From Nocardioides marinus (GTDB taxonomy: Bacteria; Pseudomonadota; Alphaproteobacteria; Rhodobacterales; Rhodobacteraceae), in assembly GCA_019801415.1 (NCBI GenBank), contig JAHVJD010000003.1:124001-188000 (forward strand): a stretch of 64,000 bases of DNA, in the 5' to 3' direction. The notes beneath the pieces are model-generated. The model was not told the origin of the DNA. It worked only from the letters and a program-made list of their open reading frames with translations, and ran no database searches. The position numbers were made by a program, and so were the translations under genes. Positions 8,121-16,295 of the stretch are shown here, one piece after another. Every line of letters begins with the position of its first letter. Within the stretch, counting starts at the first letter, position 1.

Positions 8121-8393
8121 ATGATGAGCGAAAGCCTGTTCTACGACACATTGCGTCAGGCCCTCTGGGCCGCAGTCACCATGTCGACGCCGATCCTTCT
8201 GGTGGCGCTGGTCGTGGGTGTCGTCATCGGCCTGTTCCAGGCGCTGACCTCGGTGCAGGAAATGACGCTGACCTTCGTCCCGAAGCTGACTGCGATCCTG
8301 GTCGTGTTCTGGATGACCATGGGCTTCATGACCCAAACCCTTGTGGCCTTTTTTGATGGTCACGTCGTTCCGATGATTGCCGGAGGTCTATAA
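8121..8393 (+). CDS. fliQ: Flagellar export gate protein FliQ
   Basis: A 90-residue inner-membrane protein with two hydrophobic hairpin helices (residues about 16-40 and 50-75), the FliQ layout; in the assembled gate four copies join FliP and FliR. Family motif LFQALTSVQEMTLTFVPK is present. The stop codon overlaps the flgF start (TAATG). Finding fliQ inside a rod operon, away from fliP and fliR, is common in this order. Confidence 0.96.
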   Translation: MMSESLFYDTLRQALWAAVTMSTPILLVALVVGVVIGLFQALTSVQEMTLTFVPKLTAILVVFWMTMGFMTQTLVAFFDGHVVPMIAGGL

Positions 8394-9112
8394 TGGAAAC
8401 AACAGGTTACGCCACGCTGTCCCGTCAGTCCGGACTGATGCGCGAAATGCGGGTGATCGCAAACAACATCGCCAACTCGGCCACCACCGGCTATCGCCAG
8501 GAGGGGCTGATCTTTTCCGAATTCGTGAAATCCGCGCCCGGACAGGAATCGCTGTCGATGTCGCGCGCCAATATCTTCAACACCTCGATGGAGCAGGGCC
8601 AGCTGACCCAGACCGGTGGCGATTTCGACTTCGCCATCGAAGGGGACGGCTTCTTCATGGTGGAAACACCGCAGGGCGAACGGCTGACCCGCTCGGGCGC
8701 CTTTTCCACGAACGCGGCCGGCGATCTGGTGACCATGGATGGCTACCGGGTGCTGGACGCGGGCCGCGCCCCGGTTTTCGTGCCGCCGGATGCAGGCAAG
8801 GTCGAGGTCGGCTCCGATGGGTCGCTCAGCGCCAATGGCCGCCTTCTGGGCCAGCTGGGCCTGTTCCAGCCCGTCGAGCAGCACACGCTGGTCCGAGAGG
8901 ACGGCGTGATGTTCCGCGTCGAAGGCGACATCGAGGAAAACTTCGATTCGAAGGTGCTGCAAGGCTTCCTCGAAGGCTCGAACGTGAACGCGATCTCCGA
9001 AGTGTCGCGCATGATCGAAGTCCAGCGGGCCTATGAAATGGGCCAGAGCTTTTTGCAGGCGGAAGACGAACGCGTCCGCAATGCCATCAAAAACCTGATC
9101 AAGACCACCTAG
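8393..9112 (+). CDS. flgF: Flagellar rod protein FlgF
   Basis: Proximal rod protein, 239 residues. Starts METTGYATLSRQSGLMREM followed by the rod signature NNIANSATTGYRQEG and ends with the conserved C-terminal block SEVSRMIEVQRAYEMGQ and a terminal helix. The middle FlgE/F/G domain carries DFAIEGDGFF and RSGAFSTNAAGDLVTMDGYRVL. Overlaps fliQ and precedes flgG by 10 nt. Confidence 0.95.
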   Translation: METTGYATLSRQSGLMREMRVIANNIANSATTGYRQEGLIFSEFVKSAPGQESLSMSRANIFNTSMEQGQLTQTGGDFDFAIEGDGFFMVETPQGERLTRSGAFSTNAAGDLVTMDGYRVLDAGRAPVFVPPDAGKVEVGSDGSLSANGRLLGQLGLFQPVEQHTLVREDGVMFRVEGDIEENFDSKVLQGFLEGSNVNAISEVSRMIEVQRAYEMGQSFLQAEDERVRNAIKNLIKTT

Positions 9113-9122
9113 GAGAATCCAG

Positions 9123-9908
9123 ATGCGCGCCTTGAAGATCGCAGCCACCGGCATGAGCGCCCAGCAACTGCGGGTGGAGACCATCTCCAACAACCTCGCA
9201 AACATGAACACGACCGCCTACAACGCACGGCGCGCCGAGTTCGCCGACCTGCATTACCAGCAGGTGTCGCGGGCGGGGTCGGTGAATGCCTCGGACGGCA
9301 CCGTGCTGCCGACCGGCGTGCAGGTGGGCCTGGGCGTGCGCCCGGCGGCCGTGTCCGTTCACTTGTCGCAGGGCGCGCTGCAGCAGACCAACAACGATCT
9401 GGACGTCGCCATCGATGGCAAGGGCTATCTCGAGGTGACGCTGCCCTCCGGTCAGACCGCCTATACCCGGGATGGCTCGCTGAAACGGTCCGCCGAGGGG
9501 CTGATCGTCACCAACGACGGCTTTGCAGTCTCTCCCGAGATCACCATCCCCGACGATGCCAAGAGCATTTCGATCAATGCCGAGGGCGAGGTCTACGGCT
9601 ACTTCGACGAAACCTCCGCCGGGCAGCTGCTGGGGCAGCTCACGCTCGCCGGGTTCACCAACCCCAAGGGGCTCGAAGCGATCGGCAGCAACCTGTTCAC
9701 CGAGACCGAGGCCTCCGGCCCGGCAACCGTCTCCACCGCGGGCGAAGACGGCCTTGGCACCCTGCGGCAGGGCTATCTCGAGGCCAGCTCGGTGGATGCG
9801 GTGCGCGAAGTGACCGAACTGATCGCCGCCCAGCGCGGCTATGAAATGAACGCCAAAGTCATCTCGGCGGTTGACCAGATGATGGGCGCAACCACGCAGG
9901 TCCGCTGA
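9123..9908 (+). CDS. flgG: Flagellar distal rod protein FlgG
   Basis: Distal rod protein, 261 residues, the usual FlgG length. N-terminal MRALKIAATGMSAQQLRVETISNNLANMNTT and C-terminal REVTELIAAQRGYEMNAKVI are textbook FlgG. The internal segment DVAIDGKGYLEVTLPSG is the shared axial-protein core. RBS AGGAG 7 nt before the ATG; its TGA overlaps the flgA ATG. Confidence 0.97.
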   Translation: MRALKIAATGMSAQQLRVETISNNLANMNTTAYNARRAEFADLHYQQVSRAGSVNASDGTVLPTGVQVGLGVRPAAVSVHLSQGALQQTNNDLDVAIDGKGYLEVTLPSGQTAYTRDGSLKRSAEGLIVTNDGFAVSPEITIPDDAKSISINAEGEVYGYFDETSAGQLLGQLTLAGFTNPKGLEAIGSNLFTETEASGPATVSTAGEDGLGTLRQGYLEASSVDAVREVTELIAAQRGYEMNAKVISAVDQMMGATTQVR

Positions 9909-10330
9909 TGAAACAGGTCTTCGCTCTCCTGATCGCCGGCGCCTTCTGCGCGCCCCCCGCCCTCGCGGATTACCTGGTCCCGGTGCGCACGATCCGTGCC
10001 AAGGACATCGTCAACGCCGAAGATCTGGCGCTGAAAAAGGGCGAGATCATGGGCGCGCTGACCAATCCTTCCGAAGTGATCGGCATGGAAGCGCGTGTCG
10101 CGCTCTATGCCGGGCGCCCGCTGCGGCCCGGCGACATCGGCCCGCCGGCCATCATCGAACGCAACGACCTGGTCACCCTGATCTTCCGTCAGGGCGGGCT
10201 GACCATCGCCGCCGAAGGCCGCTCGCTTGGCCGTGGCTCGGTTGGCGAAGCCGTCCGGGTCATGAATCTTTCTTCCCGCACCACCGTCACCGGCCGGGTC
10301 AAACAAGACGGCTCCGTAGAGGTAAACTGA
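9908..10330 (+). CDS. flgA: Flagellar P-ring chaperone FlgA
   Basis: FlgA is the periplasmic chaperone for P-ring (FlgI) assembly. The 140-residue protein has a Sec signal peptide (residues 1-20, cleavage after PPALA) and a SAF-type domain: VPVRTIRAKDIVNAEDLALKKGE, then LYAGRPLRPGDIGPPAIIERNDLVTLIF and a C-terminal beta part ending in GRVKQDGSVEV. Short compared with enterobacterial FlgA, but normal for alphaproteobacteria. Its stop overlaps the flgH start. Confidence 0.92.
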   Translation: MKQVFALLIAGAFCAPPALADYLVPVRTIRAKDIVNAEDLALKKGEIMGALTNPSEVIGMEARVALYAGRPLRPGDIGPPAIIERNDLVTLIFRQGGLTIAAEGRSLGRGSVGEAVRVMNLSSRTTVTGRVKQDGSVEVN

Positions 10331-11070
10331 TGACCATGAAACTCACCCCCGTCAAACCGCTGCTTCTTGGCCTGGTCGTGCTCGGCGCCTGTGGCCGGAT
10401 GGACCACCTGGGCAAGGCACCGTCCTTCACCCCCACCACCGAGTCGACCGAGCATGTCGCCATGCTGTACCAGGGGCTGCCGAACGAGACCCAGAGCCGC
10501 CGTACGGTGGACGGAGCCTCGCTGTGGAGCGGCGGCCAGCAATCGCTGCTGGGCGACCGCCGGGCGATGAAACGCGGCGACATCATGACCGTGGTCATCG
10601 AAATCGACGAAGAAGCCGAGATCTCCAACGACACCCAGCGCTCGCGCTCCGGTTCCGAAAGCCTGAACGTACCGCAGCTGCTCGGCCTGCCCCAGCGGCT
10701 GGACGAGAAACTGCCCGAAGGCGCCTCTGCCGCCAACGCGGTCGAGCTGGGAAGCTCCAGCTCCTCCGGCGGTAAGGGCTCCGTCAAGCGCAGCGAAAAG
10801 CTGGAACTGCGGATTGCCGCCACCGTTGTCGACGTGCTGCCCAACGGGGTGCTTGCGATCAGCGGCACCCAGGAGCTGCGGGTGAACTTCGAACTGCGGG
10901 AACTGCTGGTCACCGGCTATGTCCGGCCCCAGGACATCAGCCGTCAGAACGAGATCACCTATGACAAGATCGCCCAGGCGCGGGTCTCCTACGGTGGGCG
11001 TGGCCAGATCACCGACGTGCAGCAGCCGCGCTACGGCCAGCAGCTGCTTGATGTCGTCCTGCCGTTCTGA
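10330..11070 (+). CDS. flgH: Flagellar L-ring lipoprotein FlgH
   Basis: Outer-membrane L-ring subunit, 246 residues. A lipoprotein signal peptide ends in the lipobox LGAC with the acylated Cys at about residue 20. Family features include SLWSGGQQSLLGDRRAMKRGDIMTVVI, a Ser-rich central loop, and the end ITDVQQPRYGQQLLDVVLPF. Overlaps flgA (TGATG) and is followed 8 nt later by a FliL-like gene. Confidence 0.96.
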   Translation: MTMKLTPVKPLLLGLVVLGACGRMDHLGKAPSFTPTTESTEHVAMLYQGLPNETQSRRTVDGASLWSGGQQSLLGDRRAMKRGDIMTVVIEIDEEAEISNDTQRSRSGSESLNVPQLLGLPQRLDEKLPEGASAANAVELGSSSSSGGKGSVKRSEKLELRIAATVVDVLPNGVLAISGTQELRVNFELRELLVTGYVRPQDISRQNEITYDKIAQARVSYGGRGQITDVQQPRYGQQLLDVVLPF

Positions 11071-11078
11071 GGATCGCC

Positions 11079-11573
11079 ATGTTGTCCAAACTTCTCCCTG
11101 TTATCTTGCTGATACTCGGCACCGGGGGCGGCATCGGCGCCGGCATCATGCTGGCGCCTGCCCCCGAGCCGGTCGAGAGCGCGGAGGCCAGCAAGCCCGC
11201 CGCGCCCAAGCCCGAAGCCAAGGAGCCCGAGGAACTCAGCGAAGAGAACCAGCGCGAATACATCAAGATCAACAACCAGTTCGTGGTGCCGGTGGTCGAG
11301 CGCGAGAATCTCACCTCTCTGGTCGTGATGTCGCTGAGCCTGGAAGCCAAGAAAGGCACCACCGAAAAGGTCCACGCCTATGAACCGAAGCTGCGCGACG
11401 TGTTCCTTCAGGTGCTGTTCGATCATGCCAACATGGGCGGCTTCCGCGGCGCCTTTACCCGCTCGGACGTGCTGGACCCGCTGCGGACCGCCCTGCGGGA
11501 GGCGGCCCAAAAACACCTCGGAAAGGATGTCTATGACGTCCTGATCATGGAGATCTCCCGCCAGGACGTTTGA
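11079..11573 (+). CDS. FliL-like basal body-associated protein (first copy)
   Basis: A 164-residue membrane-anchored protein: one N-terminal transmembrane helix (residues 4-25), a Pro/Ala/Glu-rich linker, then a periplasmic domain with the FliL-like order INNQFVVPVVERENLTSLVVMSLSL and a C-terminal block LRTALREAAQKHLGKDVYDVLIMEI. FliL proteins surround MotA/B stators and raise motor torque. It closes the flgB rod operon. A second, more typical fliL lies at 20829-21353, so the roles of the two copies may differ; I leave the symbol empty for this one. Confidence 0.75.
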   Translation: MLSKLLPVILLILGTGGGIGAGIMLAPAPEPVESAEASKPAAPKPEAKEPEELSEENQREYIKINNQFVVPVVERENLTSLVVMSLSLEAKKGTTEKVHAYEPKLRDVFLQVLFDHANMGGFRGAFTRSDVLDPLRTALREAAQKHLGKDVYDVLIMEISRQDV

Positions 11574-11598
11574 GCCGTCACATGGTCCCAACATTGAA

Positions 11599-11629
11599 AA
11601 AGGCCGACCTGTATTGCAGGTCGGCCTTT
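11599..11629. terminator. Bidirectional terminator after the rod operon
   Basis: A perfect 13-bp stem (AAAGGCCGACCTG and its complement) with a 5-nt loop, 25 nt after the FliL-like stop and 23 nt before the end of the convergent FliJ-like gene. The T-tract is short (3) on either side, but the stem is very strong. Confidence 0.85.
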
Positions 11630-11652
11630 GCCGTTTTCGCCGGGCGGTCGGT

Positions 11653-12051
11653 TTACGGCCCCAGCAACTGATCCATGAAGCTCTTGACCTGTTCGGCCTT
11701 GCGGCGCTTGCGTTCGGAGGCGGCCATGGTCTCGACTGCGTGTTTGCGACCAAAGGCCTGGCGCAGCTGGTCCATCACCCGCAGCTTCTGTGCGGTGGCC
11801 TTGGCCAGGTCCTGGTTCAGCTGCCTGCGGGTGCGCGTGTGCCAGCCCTGCCACAAGAGATCCGCCCCGAGCGCCTTCATCGCGTGGTCGCCGTCGCCCT
11901 GCTCCCGCACCGACTGAACCTGCGCGTTCAGCTGTGCCAGCTGTCCGCGAAGCTGCGCCTCACGGGCAAGGATCGGCTGCACCTTGGCATGTTCCTGCAT
12001 GTACTGCGCGGCGGTGACTGCCGCCATCTGGTCCAGCATCTTCTGCTTCAT
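11653..12051 (-). CDS. FliJ-like coiled-coil protein downstream of flhB
   Basis: A 132-residue, all-helical protein with two long heptad-rich stretches (residues 1-50 and 70-130), charged and basic at the C-terminus, with no membrane segment. FliJ, the small export chaperone that connects the FliI ATPase to FlhA, has this size and form, and the KATAQKLRVMDQLRQAFGRK segment resembles FliJ. No other fliJ candidate is in the window. The start overlaps the flhB stop (ATGA), so it is produced with the export gate flhA-fliR-flhB. Identification rests on size, form and context. Confidence 0.55.
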   Translation of the reverse strand: MKQKMLDQMAAVTAAQYMQEHAKVQPILAREAQLRGQLAQLNAQVQSVREQGDGDHAMKALGADLLWQGWHTRTRRQLNQDLAKATAQKLRVMDQLRQAFGRKHAVETMAASERKRRKAEQVKSFMDQLLGP

Positions 12052-13136
12052 GTCACTTTCCCCTTGGCGCGCTTGCGCATTTCCTCGGCGAACCGGATCG
12101 CTGCCGCAACCGGCGCGTAATGCTCTTCTTCGACTTCCTCGCCGATCTCGATCGTCGCATGCAGCGCCCGCGCGGTTGGCGGGTCGCTGTGGATCGGCAC
12201 ACCGTTTTCATTGGCGACACGGCGGATCGCTGCGGCCACCTCGTCAACCCCCTTGGCCACACAGACCGGGGCGGTGCCCTTCTCGCGGCTCCATTTGAGC
12301 GCCACGGCATAGTGCGTCGGGTTGACGATCACCACGTCGGCCTTGGGCACATCCGCCAGCATCTGGCCCATCGCGATCTCCATGCCGCGCTGGCGGCGTT
12401 GGCCCTTGGTGTGCGGGTCGCCCTCGGCGTCCTTGATCTCGTCCTGAAGTTCCTTGCGCGACATCATGTTCTTGCGGTGGTGTTCGGCGTGTTGGAACGC
12501 CGCATCGACGATGCCGATCGCCAGCGCGATGATCAGCGCCAGGAACAGGAACTCCAGCGACAGCTGCGCCAGCATCATCACCACCGACTGCGGCCCGGTG
12601 CCCGCCGAGGAAATCATCTCGGGCAGGCGTTTTGACAGGTAGACGCCAAGGCAGATCGAATACAGCACCAGCTTGACGAAGCTCTTGAGGAATTCGAACA
12701 GGCCGGAGCGCCCGAATTTGTTCTTGGCGTTGGAGATGATCGAAATGCGCGACAGCTTCGGTTCCAGCTTGGAGGGCGCGAAGACCAGCGCCCGCTGGCC
12801 GATGATCGAGAGCAGCACGAACACGAAGGGCACCAGGAACCAGGGCAGAATCGGTTTGATCGCACTGCCGACGAATCCCCCGGACGGGGCCGCGGCGGAT
12901 CCGTCGAAAAACAGCGGCGCCAGCCGATCGGGCTGGTCCAGAAATGCCATCAGTGCAGTTCCCAGCCCCTCGACGCTGCTGCTGCCGGCCGCATAGAAGG
13001 CGACGATCAGGCCAAGATAGGCGGCCGCAACGGACAGGTCGGTGGATTTGGCCACCTCGCCTTTTTCGCGGGCCTTCCGGAGCTTCTGTTCCGTCGGCTC
13101 AAATGACTTGTCTGAATCGTCGTCCTGACCGCTCAT
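12048..13136 (-). CDS. flhB: Flagellar export gate switch protein FlhB
   Basis: FlhB is the membrane protein whose self-cleavage switches export from rod/hook to filament substrates. The 362-residue product has four hydrophobic segments in its N-terminal half and a cytoplasmic domain with the autocleavage motif NPTH at residues 272-275. Starts at ATG 13136 (MSGQDDDSDKSFEPTEQKL), overlapping the fliR stop; a longer upstream start would lie inside fliR and read non-FlhB sequence. Order flhA-fliR-flhB is translationally coupled throughout. Confidence 0.96.
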   Translation of the reverse strand: MSGQDDDSDKSFEPTEQKLRKAREKGEVAKSTDLSVAAAYLGLIVAFYAAGSSSVEGLGTALMAFLDQPDRLAPLFFDGSAAAPSGGFVGSAIKPILPWFLVPFVFVLLSIIGQRALVFAPSKLEPKLSRISIISNAKNKFGRSGLFEFLKSFVKLVLYSICLGVYLSKRLPEMISSAGTGPQSVVMMLAQLSLEFLFLALIIALAIGIVDAAFQHAEHHRKNMMSRKELQDEIKDAEGDPHTKGQRRQRGMEIAMGQMLADVPKADVVIVNPTHYAVALKWSREKGTAPVCVAKGVDEVAAAIRRVANENGVPIHSDPPTARALHATIEIGEEVEEEHYAPVAAAIRFAEEMRKRAKGKVT

Positions 13137-13912
13137 GGCATGCCGCCTCCCGGATCGGCGAAGAAGGTCACCAGGGCCCGCGACCACACGTCCAGAATCA
13201 TCGGGCTACCAACCATCAGGATGAACAAGCCACCAAAGGTGATCACCGGCGCACCGACCATCGCGACCATCAGCTGCGGCATCGCCCGGTTGATGACCCC
13301 CAGCGCCAGGTTGTAGATCACCGCGGTGATCACGAAGGGCGCCGCCAGGGTGAAGGCCAGTGAAAAGCTCTGCGAGACGCGGTGGACGCCCCATTCCGCC
13401 AGTCCGGCGGCACCCGGGAACTGCCCGGCGGGAAACAGCTGGTAGGACCGGATCATCAGCTCGGCCACACGCACATGCAGGCCCATCATCACCGCCAGCG
13501 TCACCCCCGAGATCATCAGCACCGCGCCCAGCGCGGGCATCGGTTCGGCACCGATGCCGCCCAGGACCTGCGACAGCGACGTACTCTGCGCGGCCATCGC
13601 CCCGGCGGTCTGCAAGGCGAGCACGAACATCCGCACCCCGACCCCCAGCGCCAGCCCGATCAGGGCCTCGGTTGCGGCAAAGCGGGCAAAGCCCATCACT
13701 CCATCCGGCTCCGCAAAGGCAGGCAAAGCCGGGGCGACGACGAAGGTGAACGCGATGGAGACGGCCAGCTTGACCCGCACCGGCACGTACATTTCGCCCA
13801 TGGCGGGCAGCACCGACACCATCGCCGCGACCCGCAGGAAGACAATCGCCGCATGCCAGAATCCAGCCCCCAGCAACATGACCAGCTCCGGGGGCAGAAA
13901 ATTCAGGCTCAT
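13133..13912 (-). CDS. fliR: Flagellar export gate protein FliR
   Basis: A 259-residue inner-membrane protein with about six hydrophobic helices, part of the FliPQR gate. Family features are visible in FLRVAAMVSVLPAMGEMYVPVRVKLAVS, the LQTAGAMAAQSTSLSQVLGG segment, and the end GLFILMVGSPMILDVW. I start at ATG 13912, overlapping the flhA stop as ATGA; upstream in-frame sequence is the flhA coding region read out of frame. Confidence 0.95.
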   Translation of the reverse strand: MSLNFLPPELVMLLGAGFWHAAIVFLRVAAMVSVLPAMGEMYVPVRVKLAVSIAFTFVVAPALPAFAEPDGVMGFARFAATEALIGLALGVGVRMFVLALQTAGAMAAQSTSLSQVLGGIGAEPMPALGAVLMISGVTLAVMMGLHVRVAELMIRSYQLFPAGQFPGAAGLAEWGVHRVSQSFSLAFTLAAPFVITAVIYNLALGVINRAMPQLMVAMVGAPVITFGGLFILMVGSPMILDVWSRALVTFFADPGGGMP

Positions 13913-16002
13913 GCCTGCACCATCCCGACCAGCGACGGCTGCGCCTCCAGACCGATCTCCTCGAAGGAGAGCACCGGGTTGGTGATGCCCCGAGACTTCA
14001 GGATCGTGCGCAGGTAGCGGCGGCGGCGGGTGGAGGTGACCACGGCGGCAAAAATGCCCTGATCGGTGATGCCCGAGAGTTTTTCGGTCAGCCCGTCGGC
14101 GAGCCGGTTGAAGAGGTCCGGCGGCAGCGCGATGTCCAGCCCGGCCCCCTGGCCGTCGACCTGGTAGGTCGAGAACTTGTCCTCCCACTCGGGCGCCAGC
14201 TGCACCAGCGGGATGGTGCCGTCTTCGCGCTTCATCTCCGCGACCAGCTGGAAGCCAAGTCTCTGGCGCACGTGCTCGCAGATCAGCTCCGGCTGGGACA
14301 CATGCTGACGGGCCTCTGCGATGGCTTCCAGGATCAGCGGCATGTTGCGGATCGACACGCGTTCCTCCAGCAGCAGTCGCAGCACCGCGTGCAACGTATC
14401 CATCGGGACCTTTTCCGGCACCAGCGCATCCAGCAGCTTGCGGTTCGCCTCGGCCCGGTAGGTGTCGGACAGCTGGGTCATCTCGTCCAGCAGGCGGCGC
14501 AGCGATTTCAGCGTCAGCAAACGGCCGAAGTTCTGCTTGATGACTTCCAGCAGGTGGGTGGCCAGAATTTCCGGCGGGCTGACCACGGTCGCACCGGACA
14601 ACGCCGCCTGCTCCTGTGCCTTGGCGGGAATCCAGCGGGCGGGCGCGCCGTAGACCGGCTCGGTGACATCGGTCCCCGGCGGCAGCGAGGCGTGGTCGTC
14701 GGGCATCAGCGCCAGCACCATGTCCGGATGCAGGAAGCCGCGCACCTGCTCGACGCCCTGGACCTTGATGACATAGGTGCCCTTTTCGAGATCATGCTGA
14801 TCGGTCAGCCGGATCTCCGGCAGGATCAGGCCAAAGGAGGTCGCCACATGGGACCGCATGTTGGCGATCCGCGCGTCCAGCCCGGTGCCGGCATCCAGCA
14901 CCATGCTGACCAGGTCCGGCGCGAACTCGAGATGCAGGTCATCGAGGTCCAGGATATCGCCCAGGGGCCGCGCGGTGGAGGGATCCGAGGCTTCCTCGAT
15001 CTTCTCTTCGATCTCGGCTTCCGCGTCGTCCTGTTTCTTCTTGGCCATCTTGAAGGCGGCAAAGCCCAGCACGCTGCCGCCCAGCACGAAGGGCAGAAAC
15101 GGAAGGCCGGGCACCAGCGCGAACATCACCATCAGCACCGCAACCGTGGCCAGCGCGGCAGGGTGACGGCCGAACTGGTCCACCAGCGCCGTATCGGTGG
15201 CACCGGTTGCCCCGCCACGCGCCAGCAGCAGCGCCGCCGCGATGGAGATGATGACCGAGGGGATCTGCGACACCAGACCGTCGCCGACGGTCAGGATGGC
15301 ATAGGTCTCGAAGGCGCTGCCGACCGGCATGCCATGGACCAGAACGCCCATGATCAGACCCATCACCAGGTTCAGCAGGGTGATGAGAAGCCCGGCAATC
15401 GCGTCGCCCTTGACGAATTTCGAGGCACCGTCCAGCGATCCGAAGAAGGTGGTCTCCTGCTGCTCGCGCTCGCGGCGTTCCTTGGCGGTCTGGTGGTCGA
15501 TGGCGCCGGCAGACATGTCCGCGTCGATGGCCAGCTGCTTGCCCGGCATGCCGTCCAGGGCAAAGCGCGCGCCCACTTCGGCCATCCGCGCCGCGCCCTT
15601 GGTGATCACCATGAAGTTGACGATCAGGAGCACCCCGAACACCACCAGGCCCAGGAACACGCTGCCGCCCATCACGAACTGGGCAAAGCCCTCGATCACA
15701 TTGCCGGCGGCATCGGTGCCGGAATGACCCTGGCCGATGATCAGCTTGGTCGAGGAGACGTTCAGCGACAGACGCAGCATCAGCGAGGCCAGCAGGATCG
15801 TCGGGAAAGACGAGAAATCCAGCGGCCGCTCGATGAACAGGGTGATGGTGAAGATCAGGATCGCCAGTGCAAAGGAGGCCGCCAGACCCACGTCCAGCAC
15901 CCAGGCCGGCATCGGCAGGATCATCATCACGATGATCGCCATCAGCGCCAGCGCCAGCAGCACGGTGGGACTGAAAAGTTGTTCTTTTGTCAGCTTAGGC
16001 AC
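13909..16002 (-). CDS. flhA: Flagellar export gate protein FlhA
   Basis: FlhA is the central ring of the flagellar type III export apparatus. The 697-residue product has eight N-terminal membrane helices (residues about 10-330), the conserved FHIPEP-type loop region around 130-200 (VITKGAARMAEVGARFALDGMPGKQLAIDADMS) and a large cytoplasmic domain ending in LSFEEIGLEAQPSLVGMVQA. I favour the GTG at 16002 (MPKLTKEQLF) because GAGGG precedes it at good spacing; an ATG at 16032 would add ten residues and has no clear ribosome site. It begins the flhA-fliR-flhB-fliJ-like operon. Confidence 0.96.
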   Translation of the reverse strand: MPKLTKEQLFSPTVLLALALMAIIVMMILPMPAWVLDVGLAASFALAILIFTITLFIERPLDFSSFPTILLASLMLRLSLNVSSTKLIIGQGHSGTDAAGNVIEGFAQFVMGGSVFLGLVVFGVLLIVNFMVITKGAARMAEVGARFALDGMPGKQLAIDADMSAGAIDHQTAKERREREQQETTFFGSLDGASKFVKGDAIAGLLITLLNLVMGLIMGVLVHGMPVGSAFETYAILTVGDGLVSQIPSVIISIAAALLLARGGATGATDTALVDQFGRHPAALATVAVLMVMFALVPGLPFLPFVLGGSVLGFAAFKMAKKKQDDAEAEIEEKIEEASDPSTARPLGDILDLDDLHLEFAPDLVSMVLDAGTGLDARIANMRSHVATSFGLILPEIRLTDQHDLEKGTYVIKVQGVEQVRGFLHPDMVLALMPDDHASLPPGTDVTEPVYGAPARWIPAKAQEQAALSGATVVSPPEILATHLLEVIKQNFGRLLTLKSLRRLLDEMTQLSDTYRAEANRKLLDALVPEKVPMDTLHAVLRLLLEERVSIRNMPLILEAIAEARQHVSQPELICEHVRQRLGFQLVAEMKREDGTIPLVQLAPEWEDKFSTYQVDGQGAGLDIALPPDLFNRLADGLTEKLSGITDQGIFAAVVTSTRRRRYLRTILKSRGITNPVLSFEEIGLEAQPSLVGMVQA

Positions 16003-16295
16003 GGCTCGGCCCTCGCGTCCCGCGCGGTGCATCCGCGACTGAGCGTGGTTGCCCCGAAGTTACGGAAACAAAGGGCGCCGCAGCTGGTGCAAGATTGAAC
16101 CCGGCGGCGCCTGTACCACAGGGATTCGGCCCTTGCAGGCCTTGTATCGTATCGTTTTTCGGCATTCTGCCCATTCCAAATCAGGATTCACCCGATCTTC
16201 AGATTACCGGCAGGCCGTTGACAAAGTGTTATCACGACAGCCGCAGGCCGCCCCGAGGGCGACCTGCAAAAGACCATCAAAAGAAGGCAAAAGGG

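Noticed and set aside
14272-16098. 608-codon open frame opposite flhA
   Set aside because: His/Gln/Arg-rich shadow of a G+C-rich gene; no ribosome site, no motifs, fully overlaps secure flhA.
16003-16295. CtrA-like or sigma-54 promoter before flhA
   Set aside because: No TTAA-N7-TTAA-like box and no TGGC-N-TGC element in the 293-nt gap; promoter not identified.
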